From Cystobacterineae bacterium (lineage in GTDB: Bacteria > Myxococcota > Myxococcia > Myxococcales > Myxococcaceae), in contig WRKR01000002.1 of NCBI GenBank assembly GCA_009782175.1, positions 62,001 to 126,000 of the forward strand: a stretch of 64,000 nucleotides of DNA, written 5' to 3'. Below are positions 1-8,113 of this stretch, in pieces. Made by a program: the position numbers and the translations under genes. Within the stretch, counting starts at the first letter, position 1. Each line of letters opens with the position of its first letter. The notes under the pieces were generated by a model. That model was given only the letters and a program-made list of their open reading frames with translations. It ran no database searches and was not told the DNA's origin.

Positions 1-136
1 ATCATCCCCATTCCTCTTCCTTTGGGAAGCGGTTATAGTGGACACTTTGTTATAGTTTTAGTTGTGCTTGTCGTTGTGCTTGTTTGTATTCCACTGTTTC
101 CCTCTAAGCACTCAAGGAAAAGGAGTTGTTTTTGCG

Positions 137-1906
137 ATGACTACCACCACCACTTCCCTCAGCAATAACCAGCATCTGCTCAAATGGGTTCATGACATGG
201 CGGCCATGTGCCAACCTGACAGCGTCCTCTGGCTGGATGGTTCTGACGCCGAAAACAAGCGGTTGATTGAAGACGCCCTCGCAACAAAAATATTTCTGCC
301 GCTCAACCCAGAAAAACACCCCGGCTGCTATTTGCACCGCTCCAACCCCAATGACGTTGCGCGCGTCGAGCACCTCACCTTCATCTGCTCCCACAACAAA
401 GAAGATGCGGGCGTTACTAACCATTGGATGGCGCCCGACGAGGCCTATGCCAAACTCAAGGCCCTCTTTAAGGACTCCATGAAGGGCCGCACCATGTATG
501 TCATCCCCTATGTCATGGGGCCACTGGGCTCCAAACACTCCAAAGTCGGCATTGAGTTGACCGACAGCGTTTATGTGGCACTCAACATGCGCCTTATGAC
601 GCGCATGGGCAAGGCCGCCCTGGAATTCCTTGGCGACAAGAATGACTTCAACCGCGGCCTGCACTGCACCGGCGACATTAACCCGGAACGCCGCTATATA
701 TGCCACTTCCCCGAAGATAACACCATCTGGTCCTTCGGCTCCGGCTATGGCGGCAATGCGCTTTTGGGCAAAAAATGTCTGGCGCTGCGCATCGGCAGTT
801 ATTTGGGACGCACAGAGGGGTGGATGGCTGAGCACATGCTCATTCTCGGCCTCGAAAGCCCCCAGGGAGAAACCTCCTATGTCGCCGCCGCCTTCCCCTC
901 CGCCTGCGGCAAAACCAACTTCGCCATGATGGTTCCGCCTAAAGCCTTCAATGGCTGGAAAATCCACACCGTGGGCGATGACATTGCGTGGCTGCGCGTG
1001 GGCGAAGACGGAAGGCTGTGGGCCGTCAACCCCGAAAACGGTTATTTCGGCGTGGCCCCGGGTACCAACTTCAGCACCAACCCCAACGCCATGCACTGCG
1101 TGGACAAGGACAGCATTTTTACCAATGTTGCTGTGACCAAAGACAACACCGTGTGGTGGGAAGGCATGGACGGCGAAGTGCCCGAGGAGTTGACGGACTG
1201 GCAAGGCCGCCCCTGGAAAAAAGGCTCTACCGAAAAAGCCGCCCACCCCAACAGCCGCTTTACGGCGCCGGCCAAAAACAACCCCGTGCTTTCCAAGCAT
1301 GTGGATGATCCACAAGGCGTCCCCATTTCTGCCCTCATTTTCGGCGGCAGAAGAAGCCATACGGCGCCGCTTGTTTTGGAGTCCTTCAACTGGGCGCATG
1401 GCGTCTATATGGGCGCAACCTTAGGCTCCGAAACCACCGCCGCCGCCATAGGCCAAGTGGGCGTGGTACGCAGAGACCCCATGGCCATGCTGCCTTTCTG
1501 CGGCTATAACGTCGGCGACTATTTGCAGCACTGGCTGAACATGCAGTCCAAACTGAAAAACCCACCACGCATTTTCCAAGTTAACTGGTTCCGCAAAAAC
1601 GCAAACGGCAAATTCCTCTGGCCGGGCTTTGGAGAAAATATGCGCATCCTCAAGTGGATGGTGGACCGCTGCCAGGGCAAGTGTGATGCCGCCGAAACCT
1701 TGTTTGGCTGGGTGCCCAAAGAAGGCCAGTTGGAGCTTTCGGGGCTTAACATTTCCCCCGAGGCCATGCGTGAAGCTACCTCCCTCAACCTCGACGAGTG
1801 GAAGGTCGAGCTTGAGTCCCAAAAAGACTTCTTCGAAAGCGTTGGCCCACGCATGCCCAAAACCTTGGAGCTCATCCGCCAGCAACTGCTTTCACGCCTT
1901 CCCTAA
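137..1906 (+). CDS. pckG: Phosphoenolpyruvate carboxykinase (GTP)
   Basis: GTP-dependent PEP carboxykinase, interconverting oxaloacetate + GTP and PEP + GDP + CO2 in the cytosol at the entry to gluconeogenesis. The frame is open from 62, but ATG 137 is chosen: AAAAGGAG lies about 11 bases upstream and the product (589 aa) then has the usual family length. Visible family marks are the kinase-1 P-loop FPSACGKTNFAMM around residues 253-265, the kinase-2 stretch GDDIAWL about 25 residues later, and GGRRSHTAPLV. The protein appears complete, with no broken motif. It is monocistronic here: a strong hairpin terminator follows. The GTP form is typical of animals and of actinobacterial and deltaproteobacterial lineages, as opposed to the ATP enzyme of enterics. 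Confidence 0.97.
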   Translation: MTTTTTSLSNNQHLLKWVHDMAAMCQPDSVLWLDGSDAENKRLIEDALATKIFLPLNPEKHPGCYLHRSNPNDVARVEHLTFICSHNKEDAGVTNHWMAPDEAYAKLKALFKDSMKGRTMYVIPYVMGPLGSKHSKVGIELTDSVYVALNMRLMTRMGKAALEFLGDKNDFNRGLHCTGDINPERRYICHFPEDNTIWSFGSGYGGNALLGKKCLALRIGSYLGRTEGWMAEHMLILGLESPQGETSYVAAAFPSACGKTNFAMMVPPKAFNGWKIHTVGDDIAWLRVGEDGRLWAVNPENGYFGVAPGTNFSTNPNAMHCVDKDSIFTNVAVTKDNTVWWEGMDGEVPEELTDWQGRPWKKGSTEKAAHPNSRFTAPAKNNPVLSKHVDDPQGVPISALIFGGRRSHTAPLVLESFNWAHGVYMGATLGSETTAAAIGQVGVVRRDPMAMLPFCGYNVGDYLQHWLNMQSKLKNPPRIFQVNWFRKNANGKFLWPGFGENMRILKWMVDRCQGKCDAAETLFGWVPKEGQLELSGLNISPEAMREATSLNLDEWKVELESQKDFFESVGPRMPKTLELIRQQLLSRLP

Positions 1907-1934
1907 GGCAGTGCTTGCAAACGGCCCACTCCAC

Positions 1935-1972
1935 CTGCCGCAGGGGATTTTCCCCTGTCGGCAGTTTTTTTA
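1935..1972 (+). terminator. Rho-independent terminator of pckG
   Basis: The arms CTGCCGCAGGGG and CCCCTGtCGGCAG form a GC-rich stem with one bulged T and a short ATTTT loop, followed directly by seven T residues. It starts 29 bases after the pckG stop. Confidence 0.9.
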
Positions 1973-2226
1973 AGAGAGAGGCGGGGCTCAGCAACAGCAA
2001 AGCAGCCTGGTTTGGTTTTGGAGAGCAAAGAATATAAATAAAAAAAATGGCCCTTTGAGTGGTCAACTCCTACACTGTCTCTTAAAAACGAAACTTGCAG
2101 AAAAAACAGAAACACGACACAAAATAGAGCTAACTTGAAGAGGAGGTGACTTAACTGTCTTCATTGCAAATAATTGTTTAGGCTGTCCAAAGCCATTGGC
2201 CAACTTGCTCGCAGAAATGAAGTATT
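1973..2226 (+). other. Upstream region of the kinase gene with an orphan Shine-Dalgarno
   Basis: AT-rich spacer. At 2141-2149 it carries AGGAGGTGA, a full match to the anti-Shine-Dalgarno of 16S rRNA, but no reading frame of useful length starts behind it. The only candidates are a two-codon GTG frame or a six-codon TTG frame near 2163. The kinase ATG is 78 bases further on and is cut off from this site by an in-frame TGA at 2218-2220. It may be a remnant or a leader peptide. Confidence 0.4.
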
Positions 2227-3912
2227 ATGCCCGAAAAGCCGCACAACGATAAAACACAGCCTCGCGTTGACCCTTATGTAGGCGTCACGCTTGACGGGCG
2301 TTTTAGGATAGTCCACCTGGTGGGTGCAGGCGGCATGGGCCGCGTATACCGTGCTATACAAATGGGCTTAAACCGCGCTGTCGCCCTCAAAATTTTGGAC
2401 CCCCCCCATGGCTCCGGCGTCACGGACTCCTTGCGACAACGCTTCCTCGCAGAAGCCTCTATGACGGCCAACCTGCACCACCCCAACACGGTTACGGTTA
2501 TTGACTATGGCGCTACTCCCAATGACACCCTCTATATTGCCTTTGAGTTTCTGGAGGGACGCACGCTCGCCCAGGTGCTGGCCACCGAAGGCGCTCTGCC
2601 CTGGCCAAGGGTTTTGCACATTGCACAGCAAATTGCCCGCTCCCTGCGACAAGCCCACAGCATGGGCGTCGTCCACAGAGACTTGAAGCCCGCCAACATT
2701 ATGCTGCTGGATGTTGACAGCGATACGGATTTGGTGAAGGTGCTGGACTTCGGCCTCGTCAAAGCCTTCACCAACCACAGAATTCCCAACATGGGCCATG
2801 ATGTGACGCAGGCCGGCATGCTGGTGGGCTCCCCCACCTATATGTCCCCGGAACAGGGACAAAGCTGCCAAGCCAACCCCAGGAGCGACCTCTATGCCTT
2901 GGGCATCGTCATGTATGAGTCCCTCACAGGTGCCCCACCTTTCCAAGGCGGCTCCCCCATTGAAGTCATCCTCAAACACATTAATGAGCCTGTTCCCCCC
3001 ATCCACCTGGCTCCACACTTGCCCCCGCTCCCACCTGAGGTGGAAAACCTCGTCATGGGCTGCCTGGCCAAACGCCCCGAAGAGCGTCCCAACTCCATGG
3101 ACGAATTCCTCCTCGCCACCCAAGCCCTCTTCGCCTCCGCCTCAACACTCTCTCCAGGTGGCTCCTCCCCCTATTTGCCCAACGTTGATGCCCATACACC
3201 CTCACCCTCGCCCTTCGTGCCTCCCCCTCTGCCTCCGCGCATACCCACCCCTCACCCCCTGGGTGAAACAACGAACCCCAGCGGCCAACACCTGCGCGTG
3301 CCAACAACCCCCCCAACGGATGCCTCCCCAAACCAACCACGCTCCACCCTCTCTTTCTCTTCCCCCGGCCAGCCCTCCTTTCCTCCCCCTCAAACAACAC
3401 ACAAAGCAGCTTGGCTCATCGCCTTTGTCGCCAGCGCACTCTGCATAGCCCTCTTCTTCTTCCTCTATCCCCACTTCCATAAGTCCACCCCCCTGCAACA
3501 CCTTGACGACTTGCCTCCCATTTCCATGCCCCCCGTCATCCAAAAATACAACGCGCCTGAAGAGCTTTTTAGCCAGCGCATTTCCTCTATACCGGCTGGC
3601 GCTCTGGTTTTTTTAGACGGCGCGTTTAAAGGCATAACGCCCTTGGAGCTTCAGTTGCCCACCAGCCAGGAAAACCAGAGCGCTTCCTGGAAACTGGAGT
3701 TGGAGGGCTTCCAAAACCTCGAGTTTGAAAGCCCCCTGGGTACCCCCATTGAAAAACAACTGCGCCCCCTCCCCAGGCCCAGGGCTCCCAGGGCCAGGCC
3801 TCCTCCACCTCCTCCTCCGCCTGCTGCGAATACCCCCCTGGAAAACATCCCCAGCATGGAATTTGACAGCCCCTCCATGGACATTGGAGAGCAGGCTGCC
3901 CCACTGCCCTAA
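2227..3912 (+). CDS. Membrane-anchored Ser/Thr protein kinase (Pkn type)
   Basis: Eukaryotic-like (Hanks) protein kinase. Residues about 26-290 form the kinase domain: the glycine loop GAGGMGRV at 33-40, the catalytic Lys in VALK (55), HRDLKPAN near 150, DFG in LDFGLVK, and the activation-segment end GSPTYMSPEQ. A proline- and serine-rich linker follows (about 300-385), then one membrane span (about 392-414, AAWLIAFVASALCIALFFFL), then a PEGA-like module (SSIPAGALVFLDGAFKGITP) and a proline/arginine tail. The topology puts the kinase in the cytoplasm and PEGA in the periplasm. An in-frame TGA lies three codons upstream, so ATG 2227 is the only reasonable start, though its ribosome binding site is weak. 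The substrate is unknown. The stop lies in a 13-base tandem duplication (CCCTAAACCCTGG). Confidence 0.95.
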   Translation: MPEKPHNDKTQPRVDPYVGVTLDGRFRIVHLVGAGGMGRVYRAIQMGLNRAVALKILDPPHGSGVTDSLRQRFLAEASMTANLHHPNTVTVIDYGATPNDTLYIAFEFLEGRTLAQVLATEGALPWPRVLHIAQQIARSLRQAHSMGVVHRDLKPANIMLLDVDSDTDLVKVLDFGLVKAFTNHRIPNMGHDVTQAGMLVGSPTYMSPEQGQSCQANPRSDLYALGIVMYESLTGAPPFQGGSPIEVILKHINEPVPPIHLAPHLPPLPPEVENLVMGCLAKRPEERPNSMDEFLLATQALFASASTLSPGGSSPYLPNVDAHTPSPSPFVPPPLPPRIPTPHPLGETTNPSGQHLRVPTTPPTDASPNQPRSTLSFSSPGQPSFPPPQTTHKAAWLIAFVASALCIALFFFLYPHFHKSTPLQHLDDLPPISMPPVIQKYNAPEELFSQRISSIPAGALVFLDGAFKGITPLELQLPTSQENQSASWKLELEGFQNLEFESPLGTPIEKQLRPLPRPRAPRARPPPPPPPPAANTPLENIPSMEFDSPSMDIGEQAAPLP

Positions 3913-3940
3913 ACCCTGGCCCTAAACCCTGGCCCAGGCC

Positions 3941-6616
3941 TCAGTCCAAAGTGGGGACGCAGGTGCATGCGTTTGCGTCGCATCTCGTCCTTGGAGGGCA
4001 ACCGCCACAGGCATTGGGGGCTGCGGGGCAAGCACAGACGCCTCTGGGAATGTCACATTCAAACTTGCCCTCGCAATAGTCCAGCTCATTGGGGTTAAAG
4101 TGAATGTCATTCTCGCAGGGCAGGCGCTCTGCGGTTTCCCAGGCGCGATAGGAGATGGCTACAGGGCTTTGGGCTGCTGGGCGGCAATTTCCGAAGAAAG
4201 AAACGGTGCGCTCAAAGCCGTCATAGTCAAAGCCGTTTTGACGGCTCCTCGGGACGTTGGAGCCATAGGGCATTGTGCCGCATGCGCCGCTGGGGTTGCG
4301 AATGGCCACGCGCAGAGAAGCGCCAATGAGTGGTTTTTGAGCGCTCACGCCCCCTCCGCCAATGGCCCTATTCACAATTTCTGCCATGGTGTTTGGAATG
4401 GCCGTCAAGTTGTTAATGGGTGTCAGAATGCCACCTGTGGCTTCCACAACGCGCTGAATGCGTGTGGGGACAACTGTTGAGGCATACTCTGGCGGTACGC
4501 CGCAACCATTGCCGGATCTCCACCCCGGACAATATACCGCATGCACAGGAAGGGTAACTCCGGGCCGAATGGGCAACAAAAACCCCGCATGGCCGGGCAC
4601 ATTGTTGGTGGTGTTTCCTTGGAAGAAGCCGACAAAGTTGGCTGCATTTTCCCAGTTTGGACTTGGCACATTAATTCCTGAGCCTCCATCTGCAGAAGCA
4701 TTCAACCCGGAGGTGTGGTCTTCCGTGTCGGTAATAACAATAACCACAATTTCCGCATCCCCCCTGAGGGCAGTGCGCGTCCCTGTCGCGGCGGCGCTCA
4801 TGTCCATGAGTGCCAGGCGTGCAGAGCCCAACATGCCTTCAGAAGAATTGCCGCCAACCCCAATCCAACAACCGCTGTTGGCGCCAAAGCCTGTTGCGCC
4901 ACACATCGGCTCCGGAGCCGGGTTGCCAGAGCAAGTCCTTGTCACCGCATGGCAAGGGTTCTCGCTGAATTGCAACCAAGCTTGGAATTCTTGAATGTCA
5001 TTCGTAAAGCCGCGGACAATGCCTGAGTTGCCATGCCCAGGCGTATGGTAGGAGGAGGTCACCAAGGCCACACGCCAATCCAAGGTGCTGTTGTTGAGGG
5101 CCGCAGCCATGGCTGTGCCAGCCGCAGCCAATTGGCCTTGTGAAACGGCCATGGAGCCAGAATCATCCACCACAAACAAAAAATCCACCTTGGCGTGCGT
5201 GGCCGTGGAGCGCTCACACTGCACCACTGTCCTGTCAAAATAGCGCGCCAATGCCGCACCGCCCGCCACATCCATCAAACCGAAAAACCCGTCGCCTCCT
5301 TGGACAAAGTCATTGTCCAGCGCCACCGCCATCACCACAATAATATCGCCCGTGTCGCGGAGCACATATTGCGCGCGTATATGTTGCGTATCTCCAAGGG
5401 TGCCACTTGACGGCAACTGGCCACCTCCAGTGCCCAAAAATGTTTCAGCAATGTTATTGGCACGCATCGCTGGGCTCCTGGTTCCTGAAAGGGTGAAAAG
5501 GGCACTCACGGCATTGGGCTGCGTTGAAGGCGCATCCCAGGAGATGAATTCTCCGACAGAAGCTGTTCCACCCAGAGCGTCAGCCTGAGTCGAAGCCAGC
5601 TGCCTCAAGGCCCTCATGTCAGCCACAGTGTCCGGGTGTCGCCAGGCCACAAAGGCCACATTTCTCGCCGCATCCACGCCCATGAGGCCGTTGGTGCCAC
5701 CGTTCTGAATGTCCACATAGCTGTTGGCAAAACCCATGGGCAAGCCCAGCACTATTTGCGCGGCAAAATTGCGTCGAATGTCAATGGGCAGCAAATTTTC
5801 TTCGGCACACGCATTCCATACTTCGGGCTCTGTCACTCGGTTAGGGTCGTCCGGGTTGTTGGGGTCGGACTCTCCTGGATCCACGCGACCATTTTTATTG
5901 GTATCCTCCGCTCCGTCCCAAATGCCGTCGCCGTCAGTGTCGGGGTTTAAGGGGTCCGTCGGGTTGCGAGGGGTTTGGGCATAGCGCGTAATGCCTATGC
6001 AGAATGGATCTGGGTCGGGCACCATCTCTTCTGTAAGGCCCAGCTCCACGCCGTCCCAGAGGCCGTCGCCGTCAGTATCGCGGTTGGTTGGATCTGTTTC
6101 TCCTGGATCTGCGCGGCCGTTTTTGTTTTTGTCTTCATCCCCATCCGAAATTCCGTCACAATCGGTGTCTTTGCGCAGAGGATCCGTCCTCCGCGTAGGC
6201 GGCAAGAGGTTTTGTGGAAAATAGTCTGCACATTGCGGGTCCGGTGAAAAATGGCGCCCAATTTCCACGCCGTCCCAAATGCCGTCGCCGTCGGTGTCGC
6301 GGCGGGTTGGATCTGTTTCGAGCTCCAGCTCCTCCCAGTCCGGAATACCGTCACAATCCACGTCGCTGTTTGGATCAGCAGGGTTGGGCGCTCGCTCGGG
6401 CGGCGGAGGTATGTTCTCAAAGGGCGACTCCACTTGGCTCGGCTCTTCAATCCCTGGATCTGTAGGCCCTGGCTCTATCCTACCTGGACCTTCAGGCTCC
6501 CCTCCCCGCCCTGTGTCCAGCTTGCTCTCAAGACACCCTAGGGAAAACCACAACACAGAAAACAGCAACCATACAACTCTCATAAACCATTCCATCTGAA
6601 GCTTCATTCGGCCCAT
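3941..6616 (-). CDS. VWA-domain lipoprotein with thrombospondin type 3 repeats
   Basis: Predicted surface lipoprotein of up to 891 aa. The signal peptide ends in the lipobox FSLGC (Cys about residue 28); starts at residue 1, 4 or 8 are all possible. A proline/glycine/glutamate linker follows. Then comes a series of Ca-binding TSP3 motifs (DxDxDGxxD, e.g. DTDGDGIWDGVE) to about residue 250 and an unassigned central domain. A von Willebrand factor A domain begins at FLFVVDDSGSM with the metal-site pattern DxSxS. A Cys-rich tail (CxCPxxPNxCGGCPP) closes the protein. Family knowledge suggests calcium-stiffened stalk plus adhesion, but the ligand is unknown. It converges with the kinase gene, with 28 bases between stops. 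Confidence 0.9.
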   Translation of the reverse strand: MGRMKLQMEWFMRVVWLLFSVLWFSLGCLESKLDTGRGGEPEGPGRIEPGPTDPGIEEPSQVESPFENIPPPPERAPNPADPNSDVDCDGIPDWEELELETDPTRRDTDGDGIWDGVEIGRHFSPDPQCADYFPQNLLPPTRRTDPLRKDTDCDGISDGDEDKNKNGRADPGETDPTNRDTDGDGLWDGVELGLTEEMVPDPDPFCIGITRYAQTPRNPTDPLNPDTDGDGIWDGAEDTNKNGRVDPGESDPNNPDDPNRVTEPEVWNACAEENLLPIDIRRNFAAQIVLGLPMGFANSYVDIQNGGTNGLMGVDAARNVAFVAWRHPDTVADMRALRQLASTQADALGGTASVGEFISWDAPSTQPNAVSALFTLSGTRSPAMRANNIAETFLGTGGGQLPSSGTLGDTQHIRAQYVLRDTGDIIVVMAVALDNDFVQGGDGFFGLMDVAGGAALARYFDRTVVQCERSTATHAKVDFLFVVDDSGSMAVSQGQLAAAGTAMAAALNNSTLDWRVALVTSSYHTPGHGNSGIVRGFTNDIQEFQAWLQFSENPCHAVTRTCSGNPAPEPMCGATGFGANSGCWIGVGGNSSEGMLGSARLALMDMSAAATGTRTALRGDAEIVVIVITDTEDHTSGLNASADGGSGINVPSPNWENAANFVGFFQGNTTNNVPGHAGFLLPIRPGVTLPVHAVYCPGWRSGNGCGVPPEYASTVVPTRIQRVVEATGGILTPINNLTAIPNTMAEIVNRAIGGGGVSAQKPLIGASLRVAIRNPSGACGTMPYGSNVPRSRQNGFDYDGFERTVSFFGNCRPAAQSPVAISYRAWETAERLPCENDIHFNPNELDYCEGKFECDIPRGVCACPAAPNACGGCPPRTRCDANACTCVPTLD

Positions 6617-6950
6617 ATTCTATGGAAATCTTCTCTTTCCTTGGCGCCAACGCAACAGAAAAGTCTATAATAATCTTCGTTTATGCTTAAAATCCACGCT
6701 TCGCAGCTTGCTTTTTTTAAGGGGTTCTGGATGTATGTTTAAGTATTTAGCCCTCGTCTATTTGCGAGCATTCCGGCTGCTTGGCTGCTAAAAAAAAATG
6801 CCGCAAGCACAACAGCCCTGTCTGCCTCTCTCCCCAAAGGGAAGCGGCCCTATCCCCCAGGGTAGCGGCCCAGGGTAGCGGCCTTCACCCAGCACATTGT
6901 GTGTGGCCGCTTGTTAAAAGACACTGCATGTGGCGGAGGCAGGTGGGCTT

Positions 6951-7006
6951 TAGACCGCTTCAATTGAAACCGGTCTGTAAAATCAATTCAAATCAGAAGC
7001 GGTCTA
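6951..7006. repeat. Palindromic element with TAGACCGCTT ends
   Basis: Perfect 10-bp terminal inverted repeats TAGACCGCTT (6951-6960) and AAGCGGTCTA (6997-7006) enclose CAATTGAAACCGGTCTG. It belongs to the dispersed intergenic family described in the findings. Confidence 0.8.
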
Positions 7007-7044
7007 GTGAGCCTCCCCCGGGAAGGGGAAAAAACAAAACTTAC

Positions 7045-7139
7045 TTTGTGTGCAAGTTGCTTTGTGGGCAAGTTGCTTTGTGGGCAAGTTGCTTTATATG
7101 CAGGTTGCTTTGCGTGAAATTGCTTTGTGGGCAAGCTCC
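7045..7139. repeat. Six tandem 16-bp units
   Basis: Units of the form TTTGTGGGCAAGTTGC repeat at 7045, 7061, 7077, 7093, 7109 (one base short) and 7124. They lie outside any called gene, 37 bases beyond the stop of yhbY. The core GCAAGTTG recurs in the repeat field at 44.4-44.8 kb. Confidence 0.9.
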
Positions 7140-7176
7140 GCAGGCTTTGAGAGGTGAGGCCTTAAAAGTGTGCTGC

Positions 7177-7623
7177 TCAGGCACTTTGGGGGGTCGGTTT
7201 TTTCGCAAAAGCCCTGGGCGCTTTGGAGGCTGCTTTTGCAGGTTTGGCGCGAGAGTTTTTTTCTGGCTTCTCCTGGTTTTTGAGTGTTCCCGGCAAAGCG
7301 AAGCGGCTGTTTTGGGGTTTTGCTTTGAAATAAAGCGCCGTCTTCCCCAACAACTGTACCAAAGCGGAATGGGTTTTGTCAGCCAACTCCAAGGCACACC
7401 CTTTTCGCTCCCCTGGAATGTCCTGCATTTTCGCCTTCACCAACTCATGGTCCGCCAAGGCCTGGCTGAGGGCCTCACAAACGCCTTCCGTAATACCGGC
7501 TCTCCCCACATAAACAATGGCCTCCAAATGGTGTCCCCATGCAGACAATTGTCGACGCTCTTTCCCACTCAATGCACGCTGTTTATTCACTTCATTATCC
7601 ACTTCAACAAACGCAGCTCTCAC
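7177..7623 (-). CDS. yhbY: YhbY-family (CRM domain) RNA-binding protein
   Basis: Residues about 17-105 match the CRM/YhbY fold, a small RNA-binding domain associated with pre-50S ribosomes: LSGKERRQLSAWGHHLEAIV, then VGRAGITEGV and ADHELVKAKM. The usual protein is about 100 aa. This one has 148 aa because of a Lys/Ala/Pro-rich C-terminal tail, likely disordered and RNA-contacting. The start is GTG 7623, preceded by GGAGG with four bases between. It stands alone and is antisense to a long spurious frame. Family membership is well supported; the role in ribosome assembly is inferred from the family. Confidence 0.85.
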   Translation of the reverse strand: MRAAFVEVDNEVNKQRALSGKERRQLSAWGHHLEAIVYVGRAGITEGVCEALSQALADHELVKAKMQDIPGERKGCALELADKTHSALVQLLGKTALYFKAKPQNSRFALPGTLKNQEKPEKNSRAKPAKAASKAPRAFAKKPTPQSA

Positions 7624-8113
7624 TGCGCCTCCATATCCAAACGTTGAAGACAGCTACTGCTCAAAAAGCTTCTTTGCAAGCACCGTTTTATGCCTGGGTT
7701 TTGCCTTATGCCCAAAAAAACAATGGGAAAACAGTGGGAAAACAGTGGGCTTTCCTCTTTCACCTAATGCTCACTTAAACTTCAGATAATGAATGATGAG
7801 GGGTAGCATCTATGTATACTCTAATTCATAGTAAATATTTTTCACAACAAACATTCTGTCAGTGCTGAAGAAAAGACAGATACTCATCCAGAGCCATCGG
7901 CAAACATCCAAGGAGAACGTCAAAGGAGGGTTGATCAACATTCATAAAAAAGCTCAATTTTTTTAGAGGAGTGGAGCTCTCTAACCCCAGAGCTCCCATG
8001 GGGCCGGAAGCTGTGTGTATTGTTTTGTTCACACCTTGTGCTTCTATTATATTTATTTGCTAACAAAATTATTTTTTAATGCAGACAAGATAAAAAACGG
8101 AGGAGATGAACGG
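7624..8113. other. Intergenic region between yhbY and the lectin gene
   Basis: The region is AT-rich and probably holds promoters for both divergent genes. Visible items are a 13-bp tandem repeat (GGGAAAACAGT, near 7725-7750) and a ribosome-binding-like AAAGGAGGG before an 11-codon TTG frame near 7931. At 7973-7996 there is a perfect stem-loop, GGAGCTCT-8-AGAGCTCC. No larger gene is seen. Confidence 0.5.
7973..7996. promoter_or_regulatory. Stem-loop in the leader of the lectin gene
   Basis: An 8-bp perfect inverted repeat, GGAGCTCT and AGAGCTCC, with an 8-base loop. There is no T-run on the plus side, so it is not a standard terminator for rightward transcription. It could be a leader hairpin or an operator. 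Confidence 0.4.

Larger units (their letters stand above)
6617..7176. other. Gene-free region with two repeat blocks
   Basis: No convincing gene is seen. The region contains low-complexity copies of AGCGGCC near 6840-6885, a TA-flanked palindromic element (6951-7006) and six 16-bp tandem units (7045-7139) next to the 3' end of yhbY. A long plus-strand frame (6781-7647) spans it, but that frame is antisense to yhbY and low complexity, so it is not called. Confidence 0.6.

Noticed and set aside
104-1399. 431-codon minus-strand frame across pckG
   Set aside because: Antisense shadow of a strongly recognised enzyme gene; low-complexity Val/Gly/Ala translation, no ribosome binding site.
6781-7647. 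288-codon plus-strand frame
   Set aside because: Antisense to yhbY and built over tandem repeats; CRLLCGQ-type repeats are the 16-bp units in translation.
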